From CAYYYJ01 sp964476045 (GTDB taxonomy: Archaea; Aenigmatarchaeota; Aenigmatarchaeia; QMZP01; JACQNV01): 58,729 nt of DNA. This document shows positions 38,985 to 47,484 of this stretch, piece after piece. The first letter of the stretch is position 1. Every line of letters begins with the position of its first letter. The stretch lies in contig CAYYYJ010000003.1 of assembly GCA_964476045.1 (NCBI GenBank), forward strand, positions 1 through 58,729. The letters are read 5' to 3'. Both the position numbers and the translations under genes were made by a program. The notes beneath the pieces are model-generated. The model was not told the origin of the DNA, did no database searches, and saw only the letters and a program-made list of their open reading frames with translations.

Positions 38985-41162
38985 ATGGTTGGAAAAGAAG
39001 AACACTCAGAAAAAGTGCAGCAGTTGATGAACGATCCTAAGAATATTAGGAATATTGGGATTATCGCGCACATACATCACGGCAAAACAGCATTAACTGA
39101 CAATCTTGCAGCCAAAGCAGGGTTCATGGCCGAGAAATTAGCCGGTGTGAAAATGCTTACTTGGATTGATCCACAAGAACATGAGAGATTGATGACTATA
39201 TACGGCGCTACTGTTACAATGCCTTACGAATACGAGGACAAGCCTTATCTTATTAATCTATTTGATACTCCAGGCCACGTTGATTTTGGCGCTGACGTAA
39301 CGCAGGCTATGAGAGTTGTGGATGGAGGAGTTGTAGTTGTCTGCGCTGTTGAAGGCATAATGCCCCAGACAGAGACTGTTCTAAAGCAGGCGCTTGCTGA
39401 GAGGGTAAAACCTGTTTTATTTATCAATAAGGTTGATCGTGCAATAAAAGAATTAAAGCTGACTCCAGAGGCTCTAATGAAAAGGTTGGAAGAGCTGGTT
39501 ATAGAAGTTAACAAATTTATACAATCTCATATAGAACCTGAATTCAAAGACAAGTGGGTTGTAACGGTCGCTGATGGCTCTGTTGCTTTTGGTTCTGCTG
39601 TTAAGAGATGGGCCATCTCTGTTGCTTCCATGAAAAAATTCGGTGTCTCATTCAAAGAGATAGTTGAACTTTGTTCTCAGAATAAGGATGAAGAACTAGC
39701 TCAAAGGACACCTCTTCATTCTGTAGTAATGGATATGGTTATCAAACATTTACCTAGTCCAGTAGAAGCGCAGCCTTACAGAATGTCAAGGATATGGACA
39801 GGCGAATTAAGCAGTGAAAACGGTAAAGCGCTAATTGCGTGTGATACAAATTCTAAACTAATCGGCACGATTACAAAAGTTGTTTATGATCCGAGGGCTG
39901 GAATGATATGCACTGCACGAGTCTTTTCGGGAAAAATGCTCGAAGGCCAGGATGTCTATATGAACATGGCCAAGAAAAATACGAAAGTTCAGCAGATCAC
40001 TACTTTCATAGCCAATTCGAGGATACCAGTGAAGTATGCATTGGCAGGGAATATTGTAGGTCTAGTCGGTATAAATGATGTCACAGTCGGGGAAACAATA
40101 TCGAATGTAGGGACAGTTGTTGAACCATTCCAGGCAATAAAACATATTTTCGAGCCAGTTGTCACAAAATCAATAGAACCTAAAAGTCCGCAAGATTTGC
40201 CAAAGCTTATAGACATTTTGAAGAAACTAGGGGCTGAAGATCCAACACTTAAAATCCAGATAAACCAGGAGACAGGGGAAACTCTTATCTCAGGATTAGG
40301 TGAGTTACATTTGGATGCAAAAGTCGAAAGAAAAATCAAGGAAAAAGGGATAGATATAGTCGCCTCGCCTCCAATAGTTGTTTACAGGGAGACCGTGTCT
40401 AAAAATTCTGCTGTAGTGGAGGGCAAATCTCCTAACAAGCATAATAAATTCTATTTGTCTGTCCAGCCTGTTCCTCCTGAAATATACAAAGCCATGCTAG
40501 AGGGACAAATACCAGATGGTATAATCAAGGGTGGCAAAAATTCTGAGACCGTTAAGAAATTAAAAGAACTTGGTATGGATAAAGACCTTGCAGAGTCAGC
40601 TGTTTTGATTTCAAATCATTCTATTCTCTTTGAAGTTACAGCAGGCGCACAATACTTAAGTGAGACAATGGAGCTTGTAAAAGATGGTTTCATGGAGGCT
40701 GTTGCAAACGGCCCTCTGGCAAAAGAACCTGTTTCCGGTGTGTTCGTGAGATTATCTGATGTCGATTTGCATGAAGATGCAATACACAGAGGGCCTGCAC
40801 AGGTTATCCCTGCTGTCAGGCAGGCAATACATGAAGCAATGCAAGGGGCTGGAGCCACGCTTTTAGAACCAAAACAGATTTTGAGGATTGACACTCCGCA
40901 AGAGCACATGAATAATGTTCTTTCAGAAGTCAATAACAGAAGGGGGGAAATAATTGATGTTAAACAGGAAGGCAGGTCTGCAATCATGACAGCAAAAATC
41001 CCCGTAGGCGAGCTGTTCGGTTTTGAGGGTCGCCTAAAATCCGCAACAGCAGGCAAGGGCTTCCAGAGCATGATGGACGTGATCTTCGAGAAGATGCCAC
41101 GGGAAATTTTAGGCCAGGTTGTTACGAAGATTAGGGAGAGGAAGGGGCTGCCACTGAGTTAG
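38985..41162 (+). CDS. fusA: Translation elongation factor aEF-2
   Basis: A 725-residue protein of normal length with all five domains. G1 reads AHIHHGKTAL where nearly all EF-2 proteins have HIDHGKT; G3 is DTPGHVD and G4 NKVD. The diphthamide site AIHRGPAQ is conserved in domain IV. It drives translocation on the ribosome. The Asp-to-His change next to the P-loop is unusual and worth checking. It starts directly at the base of a 12-bp hairpin. Confidence 0.96.
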   Translation: MVGKEEHSEKVQQLMNDPKNIRNIGIIAHIHHGKTALTDNLAAKAGFMAEKLAGVKMLTWIDPQEHERLMTIYGATVTMPYEYEDKPYLINLFDTPGHVDFGADVTQAMRVVDGGVVVVCAVEGIMPQTETVLKQALAERVKPVLFINKVDRAIKELKLTPEALMKRLEELVIEVNKFIQSHIEPEFKDKWVVTVADGSVAFGSAVKRWAISVASMKKFGVSFKEIVELCSQNKDEELAQRTPLHSVVMDMVIKHLPSPVEAQPYRMSRIWTGELSSENGKALIACDTNSKLIGTITKVVYDPRAGMICTARVFSGKMLEGQDVYMNMAKKNTKVQQITTFIANSRIPVKYALAGNIVGLVGINDVTVGETISNVGTVVEPFQAIKHIFEPVVTKSIEPKSPQDLPKLIDILKKLGAEDPTLKIQINQETGETLISGLGELHLDAKVERKIKEKGIDIVASPPIVVYRETVSKNSAVVEGKSPNKHNKFYLSVQPVPPEIYKAMLEGQIPDGIIKGGKNSETVKKLKELGMDKDLAESAVLISNHSILFEVTAGAQYLSETMELVKDGFMEAVANGPLAKEPVSGVFVRLSDVDLHEDAIHRGPAQVIPAVRQAIHEAMQGAGATLLEPKQILRIDTPQEHMNNVLSEVNNRRGEIIDVKQEGRSAIMTAKIPVGELFGFEGRLKSATAGKGFQSMMDVIFEKMPREILGQVVTKIRERKGLPLS

Positions 41163-41200
41163 GAAGGGCTTTTTAAACCTTTCTTCTTTACTTATATGAT

Positions 41201-42211
41201 ATGACAGACTTAGTTGATACAGAGGTTATTTCAGTTGAGCAGGTATTCCGAGAACGCCCTGAACATTTTAAATGGATAGCAGATCTTAATGCTACATGGA
41301 AGCTTGCAAGAAATGGATTTGGGCCAGATGAGGTTAAATGGAATGCTGTTCCTGTTAAGAGAGGCCCAAAGGATACAGATGGACCGTTTTATTTTAGAAA
41401 TGTTAGACCAGATGAAGCTCCGGAACTGGCTAACAGGGTTTTCTGCGTACAGGATGGTGAAGCTGTTTCTGGTTGGTTCGGAGCTCCAATTTTGTATTCT
41501 CCAGCTAGAGGCAAATTATCTGAACTCGGTGACTATCAAATCAGAAAAGTTGGCGATAAAGAAATCGAGAGCGATCTCTTTTTAGCAGAGGTTTTGTCTG
41601 ATCTAGAATTCCCAGAACATACGCCAGTTCATAAGGCTGTCTTCTTTCTACCAATTCCGCCTAAAGGGGAAACCTACGAAACACATTTTTTCCCAATGGT
41701 CTCGACTAGGGATGCAACAGCTCATTATCTTGTAGTGGAACAGACGTTGGTACCTCAAGGCCAAGTTTCAGATAGTTTTGCTGGAAGACAATTGATGATT
41801 GTTTCTGAAGGCGGGATAGAAAAATACCTCAAGGCCACATTCACTCCAGATAACACAGAAGAAGGCAGAATAATTATACCTAGATATGAAGGGCGTGTTC
41901 TCGTACTCTCTAAGCCAGTAAAGATACAAAGAACTGTTGCGCAAGGTTATCGAGGGTATGATTTTAGGTCGACTACCTATTTTGACCAAAAATCGCAAAC
42001 ACGTGGTGTCGAAGTTGATACAGTTTCTCTTGGCCCTGGAATGACATCAAGAAACAGATCTGCACTGGTAGAAGCAACTGAAGATTATAAGAGACTTCCA
42101 TCTGTTTTCGATATAAGATGCATTGGTGTCAGAAGGGATGCTGCTGAAAGATACGATGGCCCTACTGTGAAAAGGATGTTTAAGGCTGCTTACGGTGTTG
42201 TTAAAATCTAA
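41201..42211 (+). CDS. Uncharacterised protein
   Basis: A 336-residue soluble protein with no membrane segment. It contains many beta-strand-like stretches (HKAVFFLPIPPKGETYETHFFPMVSTRDATAHYLVVEQT) and a basic C-terminus. I recognise no family. A TATA-like ctttttaaacc lies about 25 bases before the ATG, suggesting its own leaderless transcript. It follows aEF-2 by 38 bases. Confidence 0.75.
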   Translation: MTDLVDTEVISVEQVFRERPEHFKWIADLNATWKLARNGFGPDEVKWNAVPVKRGPKDTDGPFYFRNVRPDEAPELANRVFCVQDGEAVSGWFGAPILYSPARGKLSELGDYQIRKVGDKEIESDLFLAEVLSDLEFPEHTPVHKAVFFLPIPPKGETYETHFFPMVSTRDATAHYLVVEQTLVPQGQVSDSFAGRQLMIVSEGGIEKYLKATFTPDNTEEGRIIIPRYEGRVLVLSKPVKIQRTVAQGYRGYDFRSTTYFDQKSQTRGVEVDTVSLGPGMTSRNRSALVEATEDYKRLPSVFDIRCIGVRRDAAERYDGPTVKRMFKAAYGVVKI

Positions 42212-42234
42212 TATCTTTATTGCGTTTTCTGGAT

Positions 42235-42681
42235 CTACTTATTCAAAAACTTTCCCAGACCTTTAGATCCTGTCAAAAATTCCTGGGCTTTTTTCAAAAC
42301 AGATTTTGTGCTATTATAATCTATTTTTACTAGTGCGTCTTTGTAACTCAACCACTCAAAACCAGCATGCTCCCAGGATATTTTTACTTGATCTGTTTTT
42401 GTTTCTGCGAGAAAATAGACAACTTCTTTGTTGATAGACATCCCATCCCGCCTGTAGAAATATTTGACAACTTCCCTGAATCCCGGGATGAAAACAAGGT
42501 CTTTTATGCCAGACTCTTCTTCTGTCTCCCTTTTCGCAGCTTGTTCTTCAGATTCTCCGGATTCCAAGTTCCCTTTCGGGAAGTCTGCATGGCCTTTGGT
42601 ATTTCTGAGTAAAAGAAATAGCGTTTCGCCTGACTCAGTTTTCCTAAAAACAACTGCTCCAGCTGATTTTTCAAAAGCCAT
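42235..42681 (-). CDS. Nudix hydrolase
   Basis: A 148-residue protein with a complete Nudix box GNLESGESEEQAAKRETEEESGI. The N-terminal KSAGAVVFRKTESGETLFLLLRN is typical of diadenosine tetraphosphatase (bis-nucleosyl) type Nudix proteins. It probably cleans up Ap4A or similar nucleotides. Confidence 0.92.
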   Translation of the reverse strand: MAFEKSAGAVVFRKTESGETLFLLLRNTKGHADFPKGNLESGESEEQAAKRETEEESGIKDLVFIPGFREVVKYFYRRDGMSINKEVVYFLAETKTDQVKISWEHAGFEWLSYKDALVKIDYNSTKSVLKKAQEFLTGSKGLGKFLNK

Positions 42682-42737
42682 AATTTACTAGATTTGTTGG
42701 AATTGGTACTTAAATGAATTGCAGAATTAGACTTTGG

Positions 42738-43163
42738 TTAGAGAGGAATAAAATTTCTGGCAAAGAATACAAGATACGGTATAACAAAAATGCTTAATAT
42801 GTAGCCTATTAGCGCAATTAAGAATACGTGGCTCAATCGAACATTCCCGAATACACCTTTTAGTACAATTAGCCAGATAAGGAAAGGCAAGAACGGGAGT
42901 ACAGTTAAAGCGAAAGGGACGCTAGCGACAGCTTGTATTGTAGTTCCCCAGACAATAGGCAGATTGATTATGTTTATTGCTAGAATAGCCAAGAAAGCCT
43001 TTGGCACACTTATGTTATCATGTAGTTTTTTTGCAACTAGTTTTATGACAATCAAAAAAACTATTCCTCCGACTAGCGTGGAAACAAGCAGTGTTATTAT
43101 TAGAGACGCCCACGAATTTATGTTAGATAATGCTGTTGAGAGTAGGTCTGCTGGAAAAGCCAT
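42738..43163 (-). CDS. Hypothetical membrane protein
   Basis: A 141-residue protein with four hydrophobic helices (about 15-40, 50-70, 80-100 and 110-135) and no charged loops of note. Its family is not recognised. Confidence 0.7.
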   Translation of the reverse strand: MAFPADLLSTALSNINSWASLIITLLVSTLVGGIVFLIVIKLVAKKLHDNISVPKAFLAILAINIINLPIVWGTTIQAVASVPFALTVLPFLPFLIWLIVLKGVFGNVRLSHVFLIALIGYILSIFVIPYLVFFARNFIPL

Positions 43164-43194
43164 GATACTAATTGGTTACTCTGACTTAAATTGA

Positions 43195-43506
43195 AATTAG
43201 TATGTATTGTAAATATACACAATTAAAGACTATTTTACTACATATTTCATATATTATATATTTTTTAGGCTATTGCTTATAGAATATACTTTCAATTTAT
43301 TGTGATACCATATTATTAATATATAGACCATATAAATAAAACTTATATACAGTTATAAATTTATTAACTCATATATTTTATATTAGTTTTATTATATAAT
43401 ATATAATCTAATATATTCTCTATAGAATATAGACAATTTTTCAAAAAATTCTAGCAAACAAATCTACTCCAATTAAATTCTTAAAGCAAGCAGTAATAAC
43501 ACCGGA
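43195..43506. other. Very AT-rich intergenic stretch, no gene seen
   Basis: About 300 bases with very low GC and repeated tatata and attatata runs. No open frame with a plausible start, no RNA structure and no long repeat is seen. It marks the left border of the toxin-antitoxin island. It could be an easily melted region, but no origin-binding repeats or cdc6 gene are near. Confidence 0.6.
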
Positions 43507-43665
43507 TCACTCTTTTTTTCTATAGAATTCTTCAACTAAACTATATAATTTTGCTAATGTTGGATCAGTTGGTGAAATTCCCAGTATTAGTGAGGCGAGA
43601 TCGTGATCCTCTAGCAAGTTCCGAGTAGCTTTCTGCCTTCTGATAGGATCTCTAAATACAGACAT
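43507..43665 (-). CDS. Small hypothetical protein
   Basis: Fifty-two residues from ATG 43665 (68 from 43713, which would overlap the divergent vapB). It reads MSVFRDPIRRQKATRNLLED then HDLASLILGISPTDPTLAKLYS. It is basic at the start, helical later. The TATA-like element nearby fits the divergent vapB better, so expression is doubtful. Confidence 0.4.
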   Translation of the reverse strand: MSVFRDPIRRQKATRNLLEDHDLASLILGISPTDPTLAKLYSLVEEFYRKKE

Positions 43666-43697
43666 ATATTTAAAGTCTGTGCACCAATACACAGTAT

Positions 43698-43937
43698 ATG
43701 GGAACAAAGACAATCTCTATAACTGAGGATGTATATGAGGAATTGTCCAAGCTTAAAAGGCCTCAAGAAAGTTTTTCAGATGAACTCAGAAGGCTGGCTT
43801 CAAGTAAAGGAAAAATAAGTGAATGTGCTGGCCTTTGGGCTAATTTGATGACTAAAGACGAGATGGATTCAGTTGAAAAAACTATTGAAGAGAGAAGAAA
43901 GATTTCAAGGGCAGCTAAAGCTGAAAAGAAAATATGA
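43698..43937 (+). CDS. vapB: VapB-type antitoxin
   Basis: A 79-residue protein: MGTKTISITEDVYEELSKLKRPQESFSDELRRLASSKGKISECAGLW, same family as the antitoxin at 12351. It overlaps the next gene by four bases. A TATA-like atatttaaag about 27 bases before the ATG suggests a leaderless transcript. Confidence 0.9.
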   Translation: MGTKTISITEDVYEELSKLKRPQESFSDELRRLASSKGKISECAGLWANLMTKDEMDSVEKTIEERRKISRAAKAEKKI

Positions 43938-44326
43938 AGGGTTTAGACACTACATTTTTGATACATTTACTTAGAAAAGATCCCCAAGCTACTCTGAAAG
44001 CGCTTGAGCTAGATAAGGATCCTCTTGTTTTTACAACTGAAGTAAATGTTTATGAACTAATTTCTGGAATTAAACCCGCTAATAAGGAACGTGAGATAAA
44101 GAGCACCGAGATCCTTCTTAGCCGCCTGGTTGTTCTTCCATTGGACAGAAAGGCCAGTATAAAAGCAGGTCTTATATCATCTGAGCTTATGGAAAAAGGC
44201 AAAATGATTGACGATATAGACTGCCTGACAGCAGGGATTTTACTGAGCAATGGGTGTGACATCATAGTTACCAGAAATATCAAACATTTTGAAAGAATTA
44301 ATGGGATGAGAGTCGAAGGCTATTGA
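43934..44326 (+). CDS. vapC: PIN-domain toxin (VapC)
   Basis: A 130-residue PIN protein: MKGLDTTFLIHLLRKD, VNVYELISGI with the conserved Glu, and MIDDIDCLTAGILLSNGCDIIVTRNIKHFERI. All acidic residues of the PIN site are present. It is the partner of the vapB just upstream. Confidence 0.92.
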   Translation: MKGLDTTFLIHLLRKDPQATLKALELDKDPLVFTTEVNVYELISGIKPANKEREIKSTEILLSRLVVLPLDRKASIKAGLISSELMEKGKMIDDIDCLTAGILLSNGCDIIVTRNIKHFERINGMRVEGY

Positions 44327-44349
44327 GAGAAAACTTATTTTTCAGGCAG

Positions 44350-44853
44350 TTATTGATTGGTACTTTGTTTGGGAGTCTCCTCGAAAGCCTCTTTTGGTTT
44401 GCCCTGAGCCTGTCTCGCAACCTCTGCTGAAACCTGATCGTCAAAATCTTTTGCAATCCTTTTGGTCCGCCTGATAAAGGCGTTTATCTGTGACTGGGCC
44501 TTGTCTATCAGCTGGTTTACAGTAGAGCCGTCGAGGATGTAACCTTTCATAAATTCGTCTGTTCCCTGAACAGGCATTTTTATAAATGTGAGTAAACCTA
44601 ATGTCCTCCACTTTCTGAGCTCTTCATAAGTCTGGGAGAGGCTGACTTCCAGGACCTTAGCTATTGTTTCTATTGGGATAGGTGTATTATTCCTTCTTGA
44701 ATGTAAAAGAAACTTGAGCAATCTGGAGTGCTTTGCCATGCTAACCTTTCTCTGCAGACCGAGCCTCTGGACTAGGATTTCAGCCAGATCGTCTGAGGAC
44801 ACAGTTGTCTTAAAATCCGGCGGGTTGATCTCCTTCATCACAATATCTGCCAT
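44350..44853 (-). CDS. Winged-helix transcription regulator
   Basis: About 167 residues. Residues 45-95 form a helix-turn-helix (LLHSRRNNTPIPIETIAKVLEVSLSQTYEELRKWRTLGLLTFI). The C-terminal half is helical (STVNQLIDKAQSQINAFIRRTKRIAKDF) and likely dimerises. The start MADIVMKEINPPDF is preferred, because the longer frame would encode the 26-bp palindrome at 44864-44889. Autoregulation through that palindrome is likely. Confidence 0.75.
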   Translation of the reverse strand: MADIVMKEINPPDFKTTVSSDDLAEILVQRLGLQRKVSMAKHSRLLKFLLHSRRNNTPIPIETIAKVLEVSLSQTYEELRKWRTLGLLTFIKMPVQGTDEFMKGYILDGSTVNQLIDKAQSQINAFIRRTKRIAKDFDDQVSAEVARQAQGKPKEAFEETPKQSTNQ

Positions 44854-44863
44854 TTTTTTGTAC

Positions 44864-44889
44864 ATTAAACTTTTAGTTAAAAGTTTAAT
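44864..44889. promoter_or_regulatory. Perfect inverted repeat at the start of the regulator gene
   Basis: Two 12-bp arms, ATTAAACTTTTA and its exact complement, separated by GT. It lies 10 bases upstream of the chosen start codon and overlaps an alternative one. It is the longest perfect palindrome noted in the window and a strong operator candidate. Confidence 0.75.
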
Positions 44890-44959
44890 CAAAATAGGAG
44901 GCTACTCAGCCTTCGGCTTCGTTACGCCTTCCCCTTTGAAACTATTAACTTAAACCTCC

Positions 44960-45262
44960 TTAATCTCTAAACTCGTCTTTTCTAATTCTCTCTTTCAACT
45001 GCTGTAACACTTTCAAATACTCTTTTTCCACATCAACTCCATAGTACTCAGCTATCATATACAAATCGAAAAGGCTGTCACAAATTGAGTCCACCAAATC
45101 TGCTTTTTGCCGTTTCTTGTTTTTGAACCCTTCCTTTACAAGTATGGAATTTGCCAATTCGCCAACTTCTTCTGTAAGGTCAGCAAGCATGGCTTCAGGT
45201 GTCCATTTTTTGGCGCGAGTTTTCTCAAATTCTGCCAACACCTTTTTGGTCTCTTTTTGCAT
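44960..45262 (-). CDS. MazG-like nucleotide pyrophosphohydrolase
   Basis: About 100 residues: DLTEEVGELANSI provides the EExxE metal motif and KADLVDSICDSLFDLYMIAEYYGVD the second acidic helix. It probably hydrolyses a non-canonical NTP. The start MQKETKKVL at 45262 is preferred; the ORF before it belongs to a decayed toxin whose stop lies two bases upstream. Confidence 0.83.
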   Translation of the reverse strand: MQKETKKVLAEFEKTRAKKWTPEAMLADLTEEVGELANSILVKEGFKNKKRQKADLVDSICDSLFDLYMIAEYYGVDVEKEYLKVLQQLKERIRKDEFRD

Positions 45263-45263
45263 T

Positions 45264-45415
45264 TTATCTGTATCCGAACCTCCTTTCGTAATTTTTGTGA
45301 TCAAACCATTCTAAAACTATTGCTATTACTGTGACTTTCTCCTTGCCGATTGAATAAGCTAGCCGCCATAAGCTTCCCTTACTTTTTCATCCCCAAAATA
45401 TATTTCTGCTGTCAT
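45264..45415 (-). pseudogene. Toxin remnant with internal deletion and frameshift
   Basis: The start reads MTAEIYFGDEKVREAYGG and stops. In the next frame it continues RLAYSIGKEKVTVIAIVLEW then FDHKNYERRFGYR and stops at 45264. These are the first and last parts of a RelE-like toxin, and the middle is lost. Its ATG overlaps the stop of the intact upstream 93-residue protein (ATGA), which is then the orphan antitoxin. Confidence 0.7.
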
Positions 45416-45693
45416 TTTATCCTAAGATGTGGTTTTGACTGGAACCTTTTCACAAGTTCTGGATCCCATATCCAACATATTGTGCCTTCTTTGTCTACTG
45501 CTATTTTCCCCGAATCGAGCAGGTAGTCATATATTACGCAATAAGTCTGGTACATGATTTTTTTTGGGAGGTTTTCCCACAGCTGTCTTTTCTTAAATTC
45601 CCCGCTATGCTCTTTTACAAACCCCTCCACCATCAAAATAGTTTGCAGGTTTGGGTAATGTAATATTTCCTTTGTTTCCATTAATTGAGCCAT
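45412..45693 (-). CDS. Small winged-helix-like protein, probable orphan antitoxin
   Basis: A 93-residue protein: ILMVEGFVKEHSGEFKKRQLWENLPKKIMYQTYCVIYDYLLDSGKIAVDKEGTICWIW has a winged-helix layout. It overlaps the start of the decayed toxin by four bases, the normal coupling in such pairs. It likely still binds its operator. The stretch 45694-45862 upstream holds no gene. Confidence 0.7.
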   Translation of the reverse strand: MAQLMETKEILHYPNLQTILMVEGFVKEHSGEFKKRQLWENLPKKIMYQTYCVIYDYLLDSGKIAVDKEGTICWIWDPELVKRFQSKPHLRIK

Positions 45694-45862
45694 AGTGTCT
45701 CCTTATTTTGTTATATAAATTTATATATCAAGAGTTAATAAAGTTTCTGATCTTTTTTTCACATTTTATCCATATACTTCACAGCCTTTTACTATTTGGA
45801 ATCCATTTAATATAAATCGGGCACACCGATAGTTTTCTCTGCTTCTGAAATAAATCTTTGCA

Positions 45863-46276
45863 TCATATCAACAATTTGCTTATTCTTTCTGTGTTTATTG
45901 TTGGGTTTTTTGGATCCATGTTATAGTCGACATCTATCCTCTCATCACCGAGGATCCTAAGCGTGTCTGCAAGATCTGGCCTTTTTATAATCTTTGATAA
46001 ACCTATAATGGAGCAGATGTGAGAATTAATGTCATATCCGGCTATAGCAAGAAGCTCGTTTGATTTGTGCATTGCTGCATAATAAGACTCCTTGACAGCC
46101 AGAAGTGGCGTGCCTGTATTTACAAGATTTTTGGCCCCCCTTGCATGATATTCAGACTGTGATCTGCTGAATAGCGCTTTCTTTTTTCTTGAAACCAGAT
46201 CCGGTATAACCAATGTAGGCCTTTTCGGATCTTCGAGGCAACTTTCCCTGAATTCACTGTCTATCTCCTTTTCCAT
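45863..46276 (-). CDS. HEPN-domain protein (UPF0332-like)
   Basis: About 137 residues: SEYHARGAKNLVNTGTPLLAVKESYYAAMHKSNELLAIAGYDINSH is the HEPN helix pair, and GDERIDVDYNMD fits the RxxxDY motif. Start ATG 46276 overlaps the end of the nucleotidyltransferase gene by 16 bases. HEPN/MNT pairs are toxin-antitoxin modules in which the MNT protein modifies the HEPN RNase. Here the MNT gene comes first. Confidence 0.8.
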   Translation of the reverse strand: MEKEIDSEFRESCLEDPKRPTLVIPDLVSRKKKALFSRSQSEYHARGAKNLVNTGTPLLAVKESYYAAMHKSNELLAIAGYDINSHICSIIGLSKIIKRPDLADTLRILGDERIDVDYNMDPKNPTINTERISKLLI

Positions 46277-46863
46277 AAACCTATCCCTTCCTTCTGTATT
46301 TCCTGATAGAATAATGTTTTCGCTTTTTCTTGATCTTCCCAATCATCTTTCTTTTCTACCATGACAGAACCTTTTTTCAAATATTTGCCGAAAACATCCT
46401 TAATCAAGATTCTGTCCCCTTCTTCAATGCGGTCTACGATGACAATAACGTCCACGTCACTATGAGGTGTATAATCCCCTCTTGCAACAGAACCGAAAAG
46501 GATTATTTTCTCTATTCTTTTGTTTTTTTTGGAAATCTCATCTGTAAACCTTTCTAACCTGTTCCATAAATGCAAAGGCACCAGTTTTCTATACAGCTTC
46601 TCTTTGGCAAAGATTTCTGTTATTGATGGATACAGATGACTATTCGAATCTAGCTTGTAGAACTCTCTTTTTCCTGCACCTTTTACAATATTAATGATCC
46701 CCAGGTTTTTGATGCCTGCAATCACCCTATAAACAGCCCCCCTGCTGCCAGAACTCTCAAGCATGATCTCTTCTAGAGAGTAAGCAGTATTTTTTTCTGC
46801 CAAAACCCTCAACACTTTTATATGCATCCTGGTAGCAAACACTTCTTCTATGAACATATTCAT
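46261..46863 (-). CDS. HTH-nucleotidyltransferase (MNT) fusion protein
   Basis: A 200-residue protein. An N-terminal winged helix (IKVLRVLAEKNTAYSLEEIMLESSGSRGAVYRVIAGIKNLG) is joined to a minimal nucleotidyltransferase domain with GSVARGDYTPHSDVDVIVIV. It combines DNA binding with the antitoxin-type enzyme, so it may regulate its own operon directly. Confidence 0.85.
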   Translation of the reverse strand: MNMFIEEVFATRMHIKVLRVLAEKNTAYSLEEIMLESSGSRGAVYRVIAGIKNLGIINIVKGAGKREFYKLDSNSHLYPSITEIFAKEKLYRKLVPLHLWNRLERFTDEISKKNKRIEKIILFGSVARGDYTPHSDVDVIVIVDRIEEGDRILIKDVFGKYLKKGSVMVEKKDDWEDQEKAKTLFYQEIQKEGIGLWKRR

Positions 46864-46994
46864 TTATAATGTATATTACTCAAATTCTTGAGCTTATAAA
46901 GATTAGATATTCTACTTTAACGAATATTATTAACTAAAAATGCCTAATTATTCACTTATGAAGAATATAAATAAGATCATTCCCAGGCACGATC

Positions 46995-47046
46995 AAGACA
47001 AATGTCTTAATTTTGTCTAGATAAACTATTTAAAGACAAATGTCTT
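46995..47046. promoter_or_regulatory. Duplicated inverted repeat upstream of the HEPN/MNT pair
   Basis: AAGACA-AA-TGTCTT occurs twice, at 46995-47008 and 47033-47046, 38 bases apart, with a half-site TTGTCT between them. The second copy ends nine bases before the start codon at 47056. It is a likely operator. Confidence 0.72.
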
Positions 47047-47055
47047 AATATAGTT

Positions 47056-47484
47056 ATGCAGATAGAAAAGCACTTGGAAGCCCTGAAAGAAGTTGATAGG
47101 GCCTTGGACAGCGCCCTGAACGATCCTGAAGGTCTGTTGGGGCACCAGAGAAGGATAGCCTCCATGACATCTCTCGGCATGCAGCAGCTCGTAGAAACCT
47201 ATTTCCATAAGCTCAATATAATCAAGCCGGGCGCGCAGGTGAAGCATGAATGGTTTAAGATGGAAGAGCGCAATTTAAAAAACAGGCTTTCTCCAATACT
47301 CACGAAAAATGTGAATACGATACCGAGGATAGCTGAGCTTCTGTACCTTGCAGGCAAAATCGAATCTGACAGGAATGAATTATTGTACGGGACGCCGCTA
47401 AAAGATGATAAAGAGCTCAAAGAAAAGATAGATACTTTCCTGGAACTGAAAAAAATTATTGTGGATGAAACAGGTGATTTATGA
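47056..47484 (+). CDS. HEPN-like helical protein
   Basis: A 142-residue all-helical protein: LGMQQLVETYFHKLNIIKPGAQVKHEWF, then IAELLYLAGKIESDRNELLYGTP. The RNxxxY segment recalls the HEPN catalytic motif but the family fit is loose. It overlaps the following nucleotidyltransferase gene by four bases, the normal order for HEPN/MNT modules. Confidence 0.65.
   Translation: MQIEKHLEALKEVDRALDSALNDPEGLLGHQRRIASMTSLGMQQLVETYFHKLNIIKPGAQVKHEWFKMEERNLKNRLSPILTKNVNTIPRIAELLYLAGKIESDRNELLYGTPLKDDKELKEKIDTFLELKKIIVDETGDL

Noticed and set aside
38945..38985. Intron core copy in the aEF-2 leader
   Set aside because: The pyrimidine/purine hairpin is similar in style, but the TATACCC and CCTTATAACCC blocks are absent.
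43195..43506. Replication origin in the AT-rich stretch
   Set aside because: No repeated origin-recognition boxes and no cdc6/orc1 gene nearby. AT-richness alone is not enough.
44894..44942. Seventh copy of the GAA-hairpin element (GAAGCC...GGCTGAG)
   Set aside because: The stem is too short and the conserved flanks GGNNC and NANCC are missing.
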